Below are positions 11,831-24,239 of a stretch of DNA of 64,000 bases, in pieces (within the stretch, counting starts at the first letter, position 1; the number at the start of each line of letters is the position of its first letter). The position numbers and the translations under genes are program-made. The stretch spans positions 26,574,550 to 26,638,549 of the forward strand of contig JAAONU010000001.1 in NCBI GenBank assembly GCA_012932295.1, read 5' to 3'. This DNA comes from Cyclina sinensis (Eukaryota > Mollusca > Bivalvia > Venerida > Veneridae). The notes below the pieces were generated by a model that worked only from the letters and a program-made list of their open reading frames with translations, had not been told where the DNA came from and searched no databases.

Positions 11831-12150
11831 ATGTGACTTCCAGCAGTCAAAATTTATTTGAGATGACATATAGGTTTTGTTTTCGGTAAAAGACTAAACT
11901 GACAGAAAATCAGTGTAAAAACATAATATTTAAACTTTCAGTTACTATGTAAGACACTTTACTTAACCAAAATGTTGATTTGAAAATATGGAAGACGCTG
12001 ACCTGCCAGGATTTCTGTGTTCTTCATGAACATCCATTTTCTACAATTTCAAGAACGGTATCTATACTCATTCTAAACATAATTATAGAGGAGATTTCAA
12101 CTTCAAGGAAAGCTGATTTTTTTCTTACCTTGCGAATCTGCGATTAAGTG

Positions 12151-12357
12151 GCGACGTGGCCGAGTGGTCAAGGCGTCGGACTAGTAGTCAAAGGATTGCT
12201 AGCCGCACGGGTTCAAACCCAGTCAGGGGCAAGCCGTTGTTTCCTTGAGCAAGAAACACTCATTGCTTAATACTGGTTAGTTCCAGGAACGGATTCGTGA
12301 GTGTGTCTATAAGCTAAAAGCTTCCTACCCAATCGAACTAAAATAAATTTGGTAAAT
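12151..12357 (+). repeat. tRNA-Ser/Leu-like SINE
   Basis: The head looks like a class II tRNA with a long variable arm: A box 'gtggccgagtggtcaagg', an anticodon-arm-like 'ggactagtagtc', and B box 'gggttcaaacccagtc'. After it comes a body with 'tccttgagcaagaaacac', a motif common in molluscan SINEs, and an A/T-rich tail with 'aaataaatttgg'. The tail and SINE body argue against a functional tRNA gene. Confidence 0.65.
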
Positions 12358-13029
12358 TAAACTACTGGCATCAAAAACGGTCGACAAAAGTTGTCTGCCT
12401 TGACTTACTATTTGCAAGGACTTTACATTTTATGTCTTATAAGTAAGGTTTTTATGTTTCCTCTCGTAACACTTTAGAAAGTTTTCTATATTTAAGTTGC
12501 TCTTTTAATATTTTGTAAAACTGGATTGTCTTCAATGACCTTTAAGTTTGGCAGGCGGGAGTATTCGAATCTGGAGTTCGAAATTTCTTTTTGTCAATAA
12601 TTCTTTCTTTCTTTCTTTTTCTTTTTTTTCTTGTTGAAATCTTCTCTTATTTTTTATTAATGTTTGAGAACTAATGGTAAAGTCCCTTTTGAATGTATTT
12701 TTAACACTTAAAATGTGTTCAACTTAAATTCTCATTTTCTATATTAATCCTGGCAATATGGCCGCCCTATCTTTTCAAATCCTGTCATCCTGCCAGACTT
12801 TCAGGACTATGAAACTATTTGATTGGTCATTTTTTCAGCCCTGGCACCTCCAGACTGAGAGGCTATATAAGTGGCTCAAGCAGTCATTTTGGTTGTTGTT
12901 TTCATGTTTAGCATTCTACAAGGTCCTAAAACTAGTGACAAACTCTGGTAATATTTTTTTATAAGATTCCATTCAATTTCTATGTAGTTGATTAGTGTTT
13001 TGCTGAAATAAAACATCAGAAACTTTATA
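12358..13029. other. Unannotated interval with pyrimidine tract
   Basis: It contains a (TTTC)n-rich tract at about 12598-12632. I recognise no exon; the 68-codon frame at 12758-12964 has no splice or domain support. Confidence 0.3.
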
Positions 13030-13454
13030 TTGTTCTTCCACTAAGATACTGTTGGTTTACAATATTTGCCATAACTCCCGTATTACTACACAGATTTAGT
13101 ACATGTTTGCACACAACAACCCTTGGAAGGGATCTTCCCAACGACATATATTTTTGTTCTTTTGACCTTGACCCCTAAATGACTTGACCTCGAAGCTGCA
13201 ATTGTCAAAAAAACCCACTTCTTTTGAATCAACTGATTTAGCCTATGTTTGCATCCTTCGGGAGAGATCCTCCAAATGACATATGTTTTGTTTTTGTTAT
13301 TTTGACCTTGAACCCTAAATGACCTTGACCTTGAGGTCAAATTGTCCACACATAAAACATTTGTTTGAAGACCTACACTTTATTTTCATCTGGTCATCAG
13401 CTCAAAAGTAAAAACACCACTTCGGGGGCATTGTCGTCATTGTGACAGTTCTTG
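13030..13454 (+). repeat. Family-2 Helentron-like element, 3' part
   Basis: Two or more diverged 145-bp units ('acaacaacccttggaagggat', 'tgaccttgacccctaaatga') lead to the family-2 terminus: 'cacttcgggggcat' (inverse of the 5' tip ATGCCCCCG), a short hairpin 'tgtcgtcattgtgaca', then 'gttcttg' ending at 13454. Confidence 0.65.
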
Positions 13455-14124
13455 CTCTACATGAAAACAGTTTTGTAGCCTTTATTTAGGTTCTTCCAAA
13501 CTACTGATGGCGTTACCCGCTCCATTCTTATGTTATGTACCAAATTATAGTATAATATAAAGTAACTTTAGAAGTAATGATATTATGATCTTAAGTCGAT
13601 CTGCATTCAAGAACTTTATTTTCAGAGGTTCTTTTAATTATAAAGGTGTCTTTAACCGGCAAGATGAAATAATCCGAAACAAAATAGGACAATCCAAATA
13701 AATCTACGATCAATTTTGCACTTGAATGTCTTATGCATGCATTATCATATATATGTGTTCATGATCATACTTAAAGTACATGATTTCACTCTTCACCTTA
13801 TCAAAGGAAAACGTTCCTATTTTAGTTCAAAATAAATCTCTTAAAAATGAAATACTAGTAATTTTTGTTTTAACTTTGTTCTTAAAGAAAGTTGATGACA
13901 CATAGAGCTTTTTGCTCTTTTTTTTTTTTTTCATCTAAAATTTCCAATACATTCACAAATGTTATGCTTCATTTCCTTTTATTGGTGATCGAAAGGAGTC
14001 GTTCCAAGAAAATTGAATTGTTTCATCAAAACGTACAGAAAACAGATGCTTTCATTATTACAGGACTTCTCTGATACAGGCTCTACAGCAGGGATCTGAC
14101 ACCTTCTACAAATTTTATCAATGC
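13455..14124. other. Unannotated interval
   Basis: AT-rich sequence with a T-rich run near 13918-13932. No gene or repeat family was recognised. Confidence 0.25.
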
Positions 14125-14129
14125 CATTG

Positions 14130-15240
14130 CAGGCCCGGATTTACCGGTGGGCTTATTGGGCCCAAGCCCCCCAAGCAGGCCTGTTTGAAAAAAAAATATT
14201 GGGCTCATTTTTAAAGACTCTTAAACATTTTTTTCAGCTGTTTTTCACCTCGTTACAGAAACACAGTCAACCTTTCAATTTGCAATGGTCATGCAATATT
14301 GCGTAACAACTGATAACGAGTTCGCAACTTTATAGCCGTGTATATTACACAATGTACCTTATATTCGGCGGCACGGATTATCAGAGAGCTCCAGACTGAT
14401 CATGATGTATAGTTTTCAAGCGTCTAGTAACCTTGACGTATTTGATAAAGTTGTTAAATGAGCGTCTGCTGGCCATGATCAGTTGCCTGATGATATTGTG
14501 CAAACTCCAATCGTAATAACTCGGCCTTTTCCGACAACTTCGTATAAAGACATATTGAAGTCGCCCGAGGTGTCCTGAATGGTGCAAACTCCATTCCATT
14601 ACTTCCCTTCCATACTTTCAGTACAGTAACCACTGCCGACAGTCATGTCACGTGATGATGGTCGAAAATAAATAAACACAATTTTAAACTTTTTAAGTTA
14701 CATTTTTCTAAAATTTCATTACACACAGGCATGTTTAATCGATGCAATTCCAATTGTAACTGAACTAAACAGAGAAAAAAATAAATTCTTAAAAAAGTTC
14801 ATACATGTTTATATACCTGAAATCCAGCTAAGGTTAACCAGTGTCTGCAGAAATCTTTCCAAAGAATGAAGGGGAGATCACTGCGAGGGGATTGAATAAT
14901 GTGATGACGATGTTATTTGTTATGAAAATTAATTTATTGATAAATTATTTGTTTCAGAGGACTTTATAAATATAAAATAAAAAGTTAAAACCTGTCATAT
15001 GTTTTTTGCTTTAGTTGAACATTTCAAAGAATACCGGTATATTTCTTTTAAATTCTCACACAAATTTCATTATATTTTTATGCCTAAAATGCACCAAAAT
15101 GAGCCATTTACTCCACTTTTTAGAAAATTTTCTTGGGGGAGGCCCCCAACCCCCCCCCCCCCCCCCCTACAGAAGGTGGTCACCCCCTTCCGTACCTTCC
15201 CCCAAGCCCCCCCAGTCAGAAATTTCTGGATCCGGCCCTG
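14130..15240. mobile_element. Non-autonomous hAT element 1
   Basis: The ends are 'caggcccggattta' on the left and, inverted, 'cagggccggatcca' on the right. CATTG is duplicated on both flanks (14125-14129 and 15241-15245). The right part is rich in C runs and gives the low-complexity Gly/Pro frames often seen in such elements. No transposase domain is recognised within its 1,111 bp. The CAGGGCCGGATC-type termini are characteristic of hAT transposons, and 5-bp duplications occur in some hAT groups. Confidence 0.75.
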
Positions 15241-15245
15241 CATTG

Positions 15246-15977
15246 AATTGTGTTTTCTTCTGATAAATGTCTCGGTGATATGAATTTTTTTTGTTGCCAT
15301 TTCCACATATGTAATTTTCACTTCACTGCCGTTGTCATAATCATATCCACTGATCTAAATGCATTCGTCATTATCAATTTTTCCCTGTATTACCAAAATC
15401 CTCAGTACATGTCCATTTCATTAGTAAATAACTTTGAAGAAATTGCGAATTGGAAGCTGTAGTTTGGAATAATTAGAGAGAAATAATCAAAATTTATATT
15501 GGAATACTTCAAATATTTCAGGAGAATATTTTCGGCCGATTCAACAAATTACTCATTCAGTCGAATCCACCTTTTACTTTAATTATCTCTATACAAACAT
15601 CATGACTGACTGATTAAAAGGAGGTAACTACATAAAAACCTGAATACAGTCAAGCTGCGGTTACATCCCCTGAAGTGTGACTTTTGGCAAATGGTATCTG
15701 CGACTTTGATTGCGTCAAGTAAGGTTAGCATGCACCCGTATTGCATGACAATATTCTCAAATCCTTCATCACGTAATAGAATGTAGTAAAACTGAGGAAA
15801 ATTGTCATTGTAGTTTAATAATCCGAGATACCGAGAATATAAAGTTATCTTAATAAACTTTTATGTGACAGTCGGAAAAGATTCACGCTTTTTTTTTCTC
15901 GCAAGTGAGCCTGTTTCATGCCCCTGTGTCTGAAACCATAACATATGGTATGGCATAAAACAAAGTGCTTTGATACG
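15246..15977. other. Unannotated interval between hAT elements
   Basis: No domain, tRNA-like sequence or tandem repeat was recognised. The open frame at 15250-15462 has no support. Confidence 0.25.
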
Positions 15978-16895
15978 TAGTGCCGTAGTCAAACCCAAAT
16001 TTTAACCGAAGCACTCTAGAGGGATGCGTTCTGGGGCAATATCTGACACTATTCTACTACACAGAAACATTGTAAGTTTGGTGTATTTTTGAGAAATATT
16101 TTGGTTCTGTACTGAATAAGAACAAAGTCAGCTGTGAGTATACTAGTTTAGCAGTCTTTTTTGCAGAATGATAAAAAATTCAAGTAAAGAAAAAATCCTA
16201 TAGTTACTGATTTATTCATTGAATCAATCGGAAAAGGCTAACATGATTCTCCTGTTTCCAGAAGAATCCCACTGTGTAAGTGCAGTCAACTGGCATTTCT
16301 TTATGTATATACATTAATGCGAGTCCATTAAGTCTAAAGTCTTTCATTGAAGACGTAGACCATGTCTTATGTCTTCTCAGGGCGCTAAATCTTTGCTCAC
16401 ATGAACAGTTCACTACTGGCAAACTAAATATGAGCTCAAATATTGCATTAGTTTTTGTCACAAGATAGAAAGCCTTTTTGAAGAGACATTGGTGATTTAA
16501 TATCTTTTTAAGCATTTTTCCATTGTATTACCTCTGTTTCAAATTGAGATGGCATTGGCAGGTCATCAATAAAAGTATTTTAATATTTTTGATATGTTCT
16601 TTGAGCCCTACCTATTGAATATGATTACCAGTTACAAAATGTGTTAATAGTGCGACTCAAAATCATTTCTTGGAGATTTATAACGGTCTTCAAACGCTGT
16701 ATCCAACACTGTCTAAATATATTATTACAATTTCAATTATTTTATTGTGATATACAATGTATCAATTACTAAGGCATTTCCAAAAAGCATTTTAAACCTA
16801 TATTGCAGGGTTTATCATAATGAAACCTTTATTTTTTTGCCCAAATTTTAACCGAGGCATGCGCCTCCGTGTGCCTCAGTGTAGCTACGGCAGTG
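15978..16895. mobile_element. hAT element 2, internally deleted, with transposase remnant
   Basis: The left end 'tagtgccgtag' and inverted right end 'cactgccgtag' match the CAGTGGCGTAG-type hAT terminus. The flanks are ATACG (15973-15977) and ATATG (16896-16900), a 5-bp duplication with one difference. A motif 'caaattttaaccga' occurs near both ends in the same direction. Inside, 16216-16515 encodes the C-terminal hAT dimerisation region on the minus strand, so this is a deletion derivative of a coding hAT element. Confidence 0.7.
16216..16515 (-). pseudogene. hAT transposase C-terminal (dimerisation) remnant
   Basis: About 100 codons are open, and the stretch around residues 30-75 has the hATC signature: 'LPVVNCSCEQRFSALRRHKT' followed by 'RLNGLALMYIHKEM'. 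Family members have a Ser/Glu-Arg-x-Phe-Ser-x-L-+-x-+-K pattern here, used for dimerisation. The DDE catalytic part, zinc finger and start codon are missing. It lies inside hAT element 2, in which it was presumably deleted down. It is not expected to be functional. Confidence 0.8.
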
Positions 16896-17413
16896 ATATG
16901 AAACTTGAACAGTATATAGCTGGTCTTGCATTGTGCAATTTCAACCCAATCTCATACTTGGCTCCGCCCAAGGCAGGGTGTTAACAAAACTGCATTTTAG
17001 AGACCTAATGTTCATTGCTGCATTGCCTTTAAATATGAATATACAGTATTTTTTCCTTTGTTAGTAATTTATTACCTAATTGTCAAAGAAACATTGATCC
17101 TACCAATATACCATATATCTTGTCTGAAATAGGAATGAATTTTAAAATTTTGTTATGCCAAAATGGGTATCAGTTGTGTTTACCATTGGCTATTAATTGT
17201 CCTATAACAAACATGTTCAAATATAAGCCCCAGGGCTGAAGCTGACACCACAGTATTTGCCAGGCTTTTCAAAGATTTGTAGGAAAGATTCAATCCTGAT
17301 TGTGGAAATCTGGAATGAACTTAGATGTTAGATATTCAATATGAAATTTGCTCAGTGAGTCTTTGCAAATAATATTCTTATCAACAGTACAAAGAGCATG
17401 ATCAAGTGCTATA

Positions 17414-18241
17414 GCAGTGGAGTCCCATTCCAAAGGTCAATGTTTTGAATCCTACCAGCAGTGAGAGTCTCCAGTCACCCTGCAGTGGAGTCCCATTCCA
17501 AAGGTCAATGTTTTAAATCCTACCAGCAGTGAGAGTCTCCAGTCACCCTGCAGTGGAGTCCCATTCCAAAGGTCAATGTTTTAAATCCTACGAGGAGTGA
17601 GAGTCTCCAGTCACCCTGCAGTGGAGTCCCATTCCAAAGGTCAATGTTTTGAATCCTACCAGCAGTGAGAGTCTCCAGTCACCCTGCAGTGGAGTCCCAT
17701 TCCAAAGGTCAATGTTTTGAATCCTACCAGCAGTAAGAGTCTCCAGTCACCCTGCAGTGGAGTCCCATTCCAAAGGTCAATGTTTTGAATCCTACCAGGA
17801 GTGAGAGTCTCCAGTCACCCTGCAGTGGAGTCCCATTCCAAAGGTCAATGTTTTGAATCCTACCAGGAGTGATAGTCTCCAGTCACCCTGCAGAGGAGTC
17901 CCATTCCAAAGGTCAATGTTTTGAATCCTACCAGGAGTGAGGGTCTCCAGTCACCCTGCAGTGGAGTCCCATTCCAAAGGTCAATGTTTTGAATCCTACC
18001 AGAAGTGAGAGTCTCCAGTCACCCTGCAGTGGAGTCCCATTCCAAAGGTCAATGTTTTGAATCCTACCTTAGCGCCAGCAGTGAGAGTCTCCAGTCACCT
18101 AGCAGTGGAGTCCCATTCCAAAGGTCAATGTTTTGAATCCTACCAGGAGTGAGAGTCTCCAGTCACCCTGCAGTGGAGTCCCATTCCAAAGGTCAATGTT
18201 TTGAATCCTACCAGGAGTGAGGGTCTCCAGTCACCCTGCAG
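17414..18241 (+). repeat. 68-bp minisatellite, 12 copies
   Basis: Tandem units carry 'gcagtggagtcccattccaa', 'aggtcaatgttttgaatcct' and 'gagtctccagtcaccct'. Twelve copies are present, nearly identical; one near 18068 carries a short insertion ('ttagcgccag'). Most junctions contain CTGCAG. The high identity implies recent expansion or homogenisation. Confidence 0.92.
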
Positions 18242-18295
18242 TCTACACTTTAAGTGTTAGTACTGGTTTTCATCCAGGAGGCAGGCATCAATTAC

Positions 18296-18925
18296 TATAA
18301 ATATAAGTTGCAAGAGCTTGTCTCCTATAACTTCCTTATTAGTAAGTGGATTTACTACATACTTAGACACAACACCCCTTTAGACAAGACCTTCCCACTG
18401 ACCTATATTTGTTTGAGCTTGACCCCTGAAGGACCTTCACCTTTAAGATCCTATTGTCCAAAAACTTTAACATTGGCCATAACTTCCATATAAGTTTGTG
18501 TATTTACTTCATACTTGGACGCAACACCCCTTTGGACAAGACCTTCCCCCAGACTTATATTTGTTTGACCTTGACCCCTGAATGACCTTCATCTTGGACA
18601 TCCAATTGTCAGAAAACTTTAACATTTGCCATAACTTCCTCATTAGTAAGTGGTTATACTTCATACTTGAACACAACACACCTTTGGACAAGACCTTCCC
18701 ACTGACCTATATTTGTTTGACCTTGACCCCTGAATGACCTTCACCTTGAAGATCCAATTGTCCAAAAACTTTAACATTTGGCCATAACTTCCACTTTTGC
18801 AAGTGGATATACTTCATACTTGGAAACAGCACCCCCTTGGACAAGACCTTCCCACTGACCTTTATTTATATGACCTTGATCCCTGAATGACTGGTTCTCA
18901 GCTAAAAGGTCAAAGCAAAATTGGC
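18296..18925 (+). repeat. Family-2 Helentron-like core, four units
   Basis: Four units of about 145 bp carry 'acacaacacccctttggaca', 'agaccttcccactgacctat', 'ttgaccttgacccctgaatg' and 'ccataacttcc'. The 3' side keeps 'gaatgactggttctcagct' but has lost the terminal hairpin. It lies immediately beyond the 68-bp minisatellite. Confidence 0.75.
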
Positions 18926-19996
18926 AATATACGTAAATTTTAAAATGGTTTTAATTTAAATGACAAAACATTGGCCAATCTTGTCTTTTGAAAAAATAAA
19001 TAATTCAAAAGCAATTTACATCTCCACAGTCATGAGTTCAGTGCAAAAGACTCTCTGCAACTTACACAAAAGACCATTTATAAAATGTTTATCAGGCAAA
19101 AATCACAGAAAAAGTACGTTATCATTGTGATGATAAACCATAACAATATTTTGGGTATGTTTGCCTGTGGTGTAGCCTATTATTTCCTTTATGAGTGAAT
19201 CTTCATTTTGCCATTTAGCAGTTAAGAAAACACTTATACAGGCGTATCCTTTGTAAAGAAATTTAGAATCATGAAATGCCCAAGAAATTTGGGAACGTTT
19301 AACTATAACAACAGATAAGACAGAGAAACTATTTCAGAAGATTATATAGTTCATACTAACAGCCAGTATTATATGATAACATTTGATTTTATGGCTCGAG
19401 TTATTTAAGGTTCAAAGTATTTCTTGTGGTCCAGATGACTTAGAGCCATCAAGGATTGACTGTAAATAGGTTTAAAATCAAAATGTTGAAACAGAAAAAA
19501 AGAAATTCAATGGAAATTGATTGGTAGCTGTAAATTGCTGAGCACTTATTCGTCTTCGAATTTCATGTTTATTCAGACAAAAATAGCTTTCTGCTGTACT
19601 ATGAGATGGTTTTCTAACATGCAATCATCTTACTGAGTCTTAAAATATTTTCTTTGGCTTGATAAAGACAATAGACTTTCAGTAGCTCATTGTCATCATC
19701 TGAATTTAAGACATTAAATCTAGGTTTTTGTAGTTTAATTGACATTTCAAGTCTCTAGTATGGTAATTAGAAGCATTCCAAAATTCGGGCAGTGGGTCAC
19801 GGATTTGAAGTTTCTTCTTTGACATTTAGGAGCTAATGTTATTGCAGTAAGATCAGTAAGATTTGGGATGGATGATTCTAATGGGAACAACTTTTGACTT
19901 TTACTAAATGCCTGAGTTTCTCAATGGTAGCTTTGTAAAAAAAATTGTTACAGTCTTTGGAAACTTATGACAATGTCTGGAATACCTTTCGTAAGA
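18926..19996. other. Unannotated interval
   Basis: AT-rich and non-repetitive as far as I can see; no supported exon. Confidence 0.25.
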
Positions 19997-20215
19997 GGAG
20001 GCACCCTGGTCCAGGGGTAGAGTGCAGAGCTCCGGATCCGGAGGTCACGGGTTCGAATCCCGTCAGAGGCGAGATTCTCTCACGATCTTCACATTCCTCA
20101 CCACTGCGTGAATACTGATATGGAACCCAGGAAGCAGTCATCGAGCGTGGTGAATCTAAGTTGTAAGAACTTGTATCGCAATCGATGTAAAATAAATGAG
20201 TCTAAACTTTCGTAA
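19997..20215 (+). repeat. tRNA-derived SINE
   Basis: The head is tRNA-like: A box 'ctggtccaggggtagagtg', a perfect anticodon-stem palindrome 'ctccggatccggag', and B box 'gggttcgaatcccgt'. A non-tRNA body ('attctctcacgatcttcaca') and an A-rich tail with 'caatcgatgtaaaataaat' follow. The body and tail mark it as a SINE. Confidence 0.75.
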
Positions 20216-20561
20216 ATTTTGAAAATGATCTTTAGGGATTTCTTGTAAATCTGCATCTTACAGGGTGCTTCAAACACTGATTCAGATTTTCACACAGGAT
20301 TTAATCATAAATAATGTTTCATGGCCAGGTTCTGTAAGTATCAAGTACATTTGATAAAAATTATGGTAAATTCAGATAACTGTTGCTTTATTTATAAGAA
20401 GAAAACAGAAGAAAAATCTGACAAGGTTGTGTATGGGTAAAAAATATCAAGCTTGTTAGAAAAAAAACAACAAATGACAAAAGTTGTCTAGTTACATAAG
20501 TTTTATGTGTTATGAGAACATGAAGATAAGCATGTAGGTAATATTAATCATATTTTTTCAG

Positions 20562-20686
20562 ATGGGTTGTTGTTACAGACCAGGGACGTGCAATTTGAGC
20601 AATTAGGCATGGATCCAGCAAAAGATCACCTTGCAAGATGTGTTTTGATGTTTATCCTAGCAGTTTGTGTCTGTTGCAATCATCAG
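20562..20686 (+). CDS. Candidate exon with a membrane segment
   Basis: The acceptor 'tattaatcatattttttcag' includes a good branch-like site, and the donor is 'catcag|gtatgt'. The 125-nt frame is entered in phase 1 and left in phase 0. It encodes about 41 residues ending in a hydrophobic, Cys-rich segment ('CVLMFILAVCVCC'). An in-frame ATG at 20609 with G at +4 could be a start. Its outgoing phase fits the exon at 36129, so it may be an alternative upstream exon of the gene at 31063-62493 and add a first transmembrane helix. A second acceptor ('gttgttacag') lies 17 nt downstream. The link is inference. Confidence 0.4.
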
Positions 20687-21333
20687 GTATGTTCACGTAT
20701 TATCAAACAGTTCCATCTTGCCCACTATTGTTTCCTTCCCTTTGAAAGTTTCTTGGAAGCTGTCCAAATAAAAACTGGCATGAGATAAATATTAACTTGG
20801 TAATATGAGCAGATAAATGGCATTTGTTTTTTGAAACCATATTGTTTTGTAATCAAGTACTTTTAAGTTTTCCTTCTAAGCCAGATTTTAAATTAAATTT
20901 TGGCAAAGTATGCCTGTTTGTCCTGTCTGCCAGCAGTGTTCAGTTATTAGATAATTTGTCTTAGATTTCTGTAATGGGAAGGAATGCAAACTTGCCTTGA
21001 CTCTTGTGTTTTCATTTACCCACAAAATTTTTCATTGACCTTAAGTTAAAATTGTAAAAAATATGAGCAAACCTTATTGTTATTTTATCATTTCCTTCAG
21101 CCCGAAATTACATAATTAGGTCAAATATACTGATGTAAAAGAAAAGCTTCAGGTTTATAAATCAGCTCAAATTTCTTCAGTCTTGTCAAATTTCTGCATG
21201 TCTGCTTGATGGTTTGCTTTTCTTAAACTTTTACTAGCAGCTAAAATATTCAGAAAAAAAGCAAAGGAAGAATATATATTATTTCACTTTCTAGGGTGAA
21301 AGTCCTATATTTTTTTGAAATTACTTAAGAAAC

Positions 21334-22266
21334 TTAAAGCAAGTGACTCACAGATGGGCCGACGATGAAAAAAAAGAAAATGTTCTTACATCTTGAAATT
21401 TTTGCTGCAGTTGTGAAGAACATATTTAAACTAAGTACTGATTCATTTTTTGATACAGAAAAACATCAAAATATAAAGTTTTACACACTTTTATCGGTAA
21501 AAAATTTACCCCGTTAGTCACGGGGTAGATAGTTTAGTTATAAGATTAATTTTGACGCATCTTTACTGGTAGGCGCTGTGGCTCAGTGGTCTAGATCGTC
21601 ACTCTATATTTTACTGACCAAAAGGTCGTGGGTTCGAATCCTGGTTAATTCAAAAACTTTTTTTTCAGTTTTCAAGGTGTATAGAAGCATAATATTATGT
21701 TTTTTCCATATTTCATTAAATTCTCTAAAATTTAAAAAAAATGTCAAAATGGGCTTAACCGAACTCCAACATGCGATGATACAGTCAAGTTAAAGTGTTT
21801 GAAATGCTTTTTGCACATTTTAAAGCAATTGACTCACAGAATTTAGATGAATTTTTTTTCTCTAAAATTTAAGAGAAGTTAATGTACTTCTGAAAAAAAA
21901 TATTATTATGCTTCTATACACCATGAAAACTGAAAAAAAATTGATCTTACCAGGATTCAAACCCATGCCCCCTTTCAGTCAGTAAAATAATTATACAGCA
22001 ACTATCTACACCACTGAGCCACAGTGACTAGTCATCAAAAAACATCAAAATTAAGAATATAACTTAAGTATCAACCCGTGACTAAAGGGTAAATTTTTTC
22101 TGATAAAAATGTGTAAAACTTTATATTGTGATAATTTTTTGTAACAAAAATGAGTCTGAGTAACTTAGTTTATATATGTTCTTCACAATTACAGCTAGAT
22201 TATTTCTAGATGTATAAACATTTTCTTTTTTTCATCATCGGCCCATCTGTGAGTCAGTCGCGTTAA
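21334..22266. mobile_element. Foldback element with a tRNA-like module in each arm
   Basis: The arms 21334-21696 and 21899-22266 are inverted copies at roughly 80% identity, starting with 'agtgactcacagatgggccg' on the left and its mirror on the right. Each arm holds a tRNA-like module: left A box 'gtggctcagtggtctag' (about 21578-21594) and B box 'ggttcgaatcc' (21631-21641); right, inverted, at 22011-22021 and 21953-21963. The 200-bp centre contains another diverged copy of the terminal motif near 21826. No coding capacity is seen. Confidence 0.75.
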
Positions 22267-22409
22267 AACATTTTCATTTACATATTCAGTAGAAAACAAA
22301 GATCAATGAAATGAATATCATGTTCTCAAAATGTTATGAGCTTTAATTATGAGACATTTAAATCACTAAAGAGAAACATTTTAGTTTTCTACTGCTTTTA
22401 AATTTAAAT

Positions 22410-23435
22410 AACAAATGGGCCATGGTTGCCCTGTATCACTCACCTGAGTACCTCCAGATGAAACAGCAAGGCCAATGAAACAATCAAGGTAAGTTCAACC
22501 AATGTTAAAGTGGAAATCTACATGCAAAATTGTACATATGGTTTAAATTTCATAGACACTGCTTCAAAAACAGTAAGTAGTTTAGTAGTATAAGGCAATT
22601 GTTGGCTAAGATTAAAGTTGAAATCCACATGCAAAACTATAAGTATAATTCAAATTTCCATACTGTAGCTGCAAAAACAAGAAAGCAGATCAGTAGGTAA
22701 GAGTCAATGTCAGTTAAGGTCAGAGTTGAAATCTACATGTAAAATAATGAGCATAGTTCATATGTCCATTCTGTAGCTTCGAAAACAAACAAGCTATGTG
22801 TCACAGACAAGAATGCCCTGGAAACATGAAATTGGTCACAGTCATGGTAGCATTTAACTTGATGTTACCTTGATCATTTTTGCCAAAATCTTTAACAGTC
22901 TGTGAGCTGAACAAAGTACACATACATTGTACATCCAGGAGTAAGACATTAATTTATCCTTTACCTATCTGCATGGTTGTTAGAATTAATAAATTTCCAA
23001 AACTGATGTGTTTCAAAAGATACTAATCTAGTGTTTTGCACCCATAGGTCACCACATGTCTTTTACAGAAAAAAGTGATTAAAAACAGTTTCTTACCTTT
23101 TAACTATTGGATTTTTATGCTCCAGTTGAACACCAAAGGTGAAAATATAGTTCAATTATAAAATTGTATGAGTTGCACACAGAAGCAATATTAAGTAAAA
23201 TTAAACAAAGGGCAATAACTCTGCCAAAATAATTGAATTGGGGAAAGAATACATGCACTGCAGCATTTCAAATGATCATTCTGTAAAAGATGCACTGTGG
23301 CACTTGATAATGATCATTGTGTGAAAATTTGGTGAAAATCAGATGAGAATTGTAGGAGTTGCACACAGAAGATGGTATGGATGGAATAATGGATGGACAG
23401 TGCAATCACTATATGCAACCCTTTGGGGGCATATT
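22410..23435 (-). repeat. Helentron-like copies in minus orientation
   Basis: At 22412-22450 the sequence is the inverse of the family-1 3' end (hairpin 'gggccatggttgccc' and 'ctcacctgagtac'). At about 23395-23435 the inverse of a 5' end occurs ('ccctttgggggcatattt'). Between them are diverged units with 'gtcaaagttgaaatc' and 'gtcagtaggtcaatgtcag'. Exact nesting is unresolved. Confidence 0.5.
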
Positions 23436-24239
23436 TAGTTGGTCAGTAGGTCAATGTCAGCTAAAGTCAAAGTTGAAATCTGCATTCAAAATTGTAAGTT
23501 TTGTTGGAATTTGCATAATGTAGCTGCTTAAACAGGAAGTAGGTCAGTAGGTGAAAATAAAAGTCTAGGTCACATTAAGGTCAAGGACTAAGTTATATGT
23601 GTGTACATGAAAATTCCTTAAAAAATTATTTATGGAAATATTTGTATTTGTATATTATCCTACATAAGTCTGTTCAAATTAAGTGAAAAGAAGATTTTCA
23701 AAAATTTTATATTTCATACACATAAGAGCCCTAGGGCATTTAACCATTTTTGACTCCAGGGAAATAATTTGAACAATCTTGATAAAGGTCAACTTTAGAA
23801 TGTTAGTTTTATGTTACACACCAAATTTCTACACTCTTGGCATTGCAGTTTTAGAAAAGAAGTTTTTCCTATATAAAAAACTCAAAGTAAATCAAGTGAA
23901 AACTTGGCTGGATCAATTTTGACCCCAAAGATCGAATTTGGACAACTTTGGAAGAGGGCTCATTAAAGCTGTGTGTCTAGCTGTTTCAGAGAAGAAGATT
24001 TTCAAAGTTTTTCTGTATATCAAGTGACCCCACCCCACCCCCCCTGCCCCCAACCCACAGGCAGGGTCAAACTTGAGCCTAAGGAAAATTTTTTACAATT
24101 TTTGTAGAGGCAAGCTAACAATGCTATATACCACATATATTGGTACATAGCATTTTTGTGGAAAGGTAAAAAAGGATATTGTGTTTGGTGAAGTGCAACT
24201 CACTGCCAATATATCTAGTATTACTAGGTTAGAGCTGTT

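Noticed and set aside
15070..15321. Gly/Pro-rich frames on both strands
   Set aside because: They arise from the C-rich right end of hAT element 1.
19997..20075. Apparent tRNA gene with perfect B box
   Set aside because: The acceptor stem does not pair well, and a SINE body and A-rich tail follow; the same reasoning applies to 12151, 21571 and 63606.
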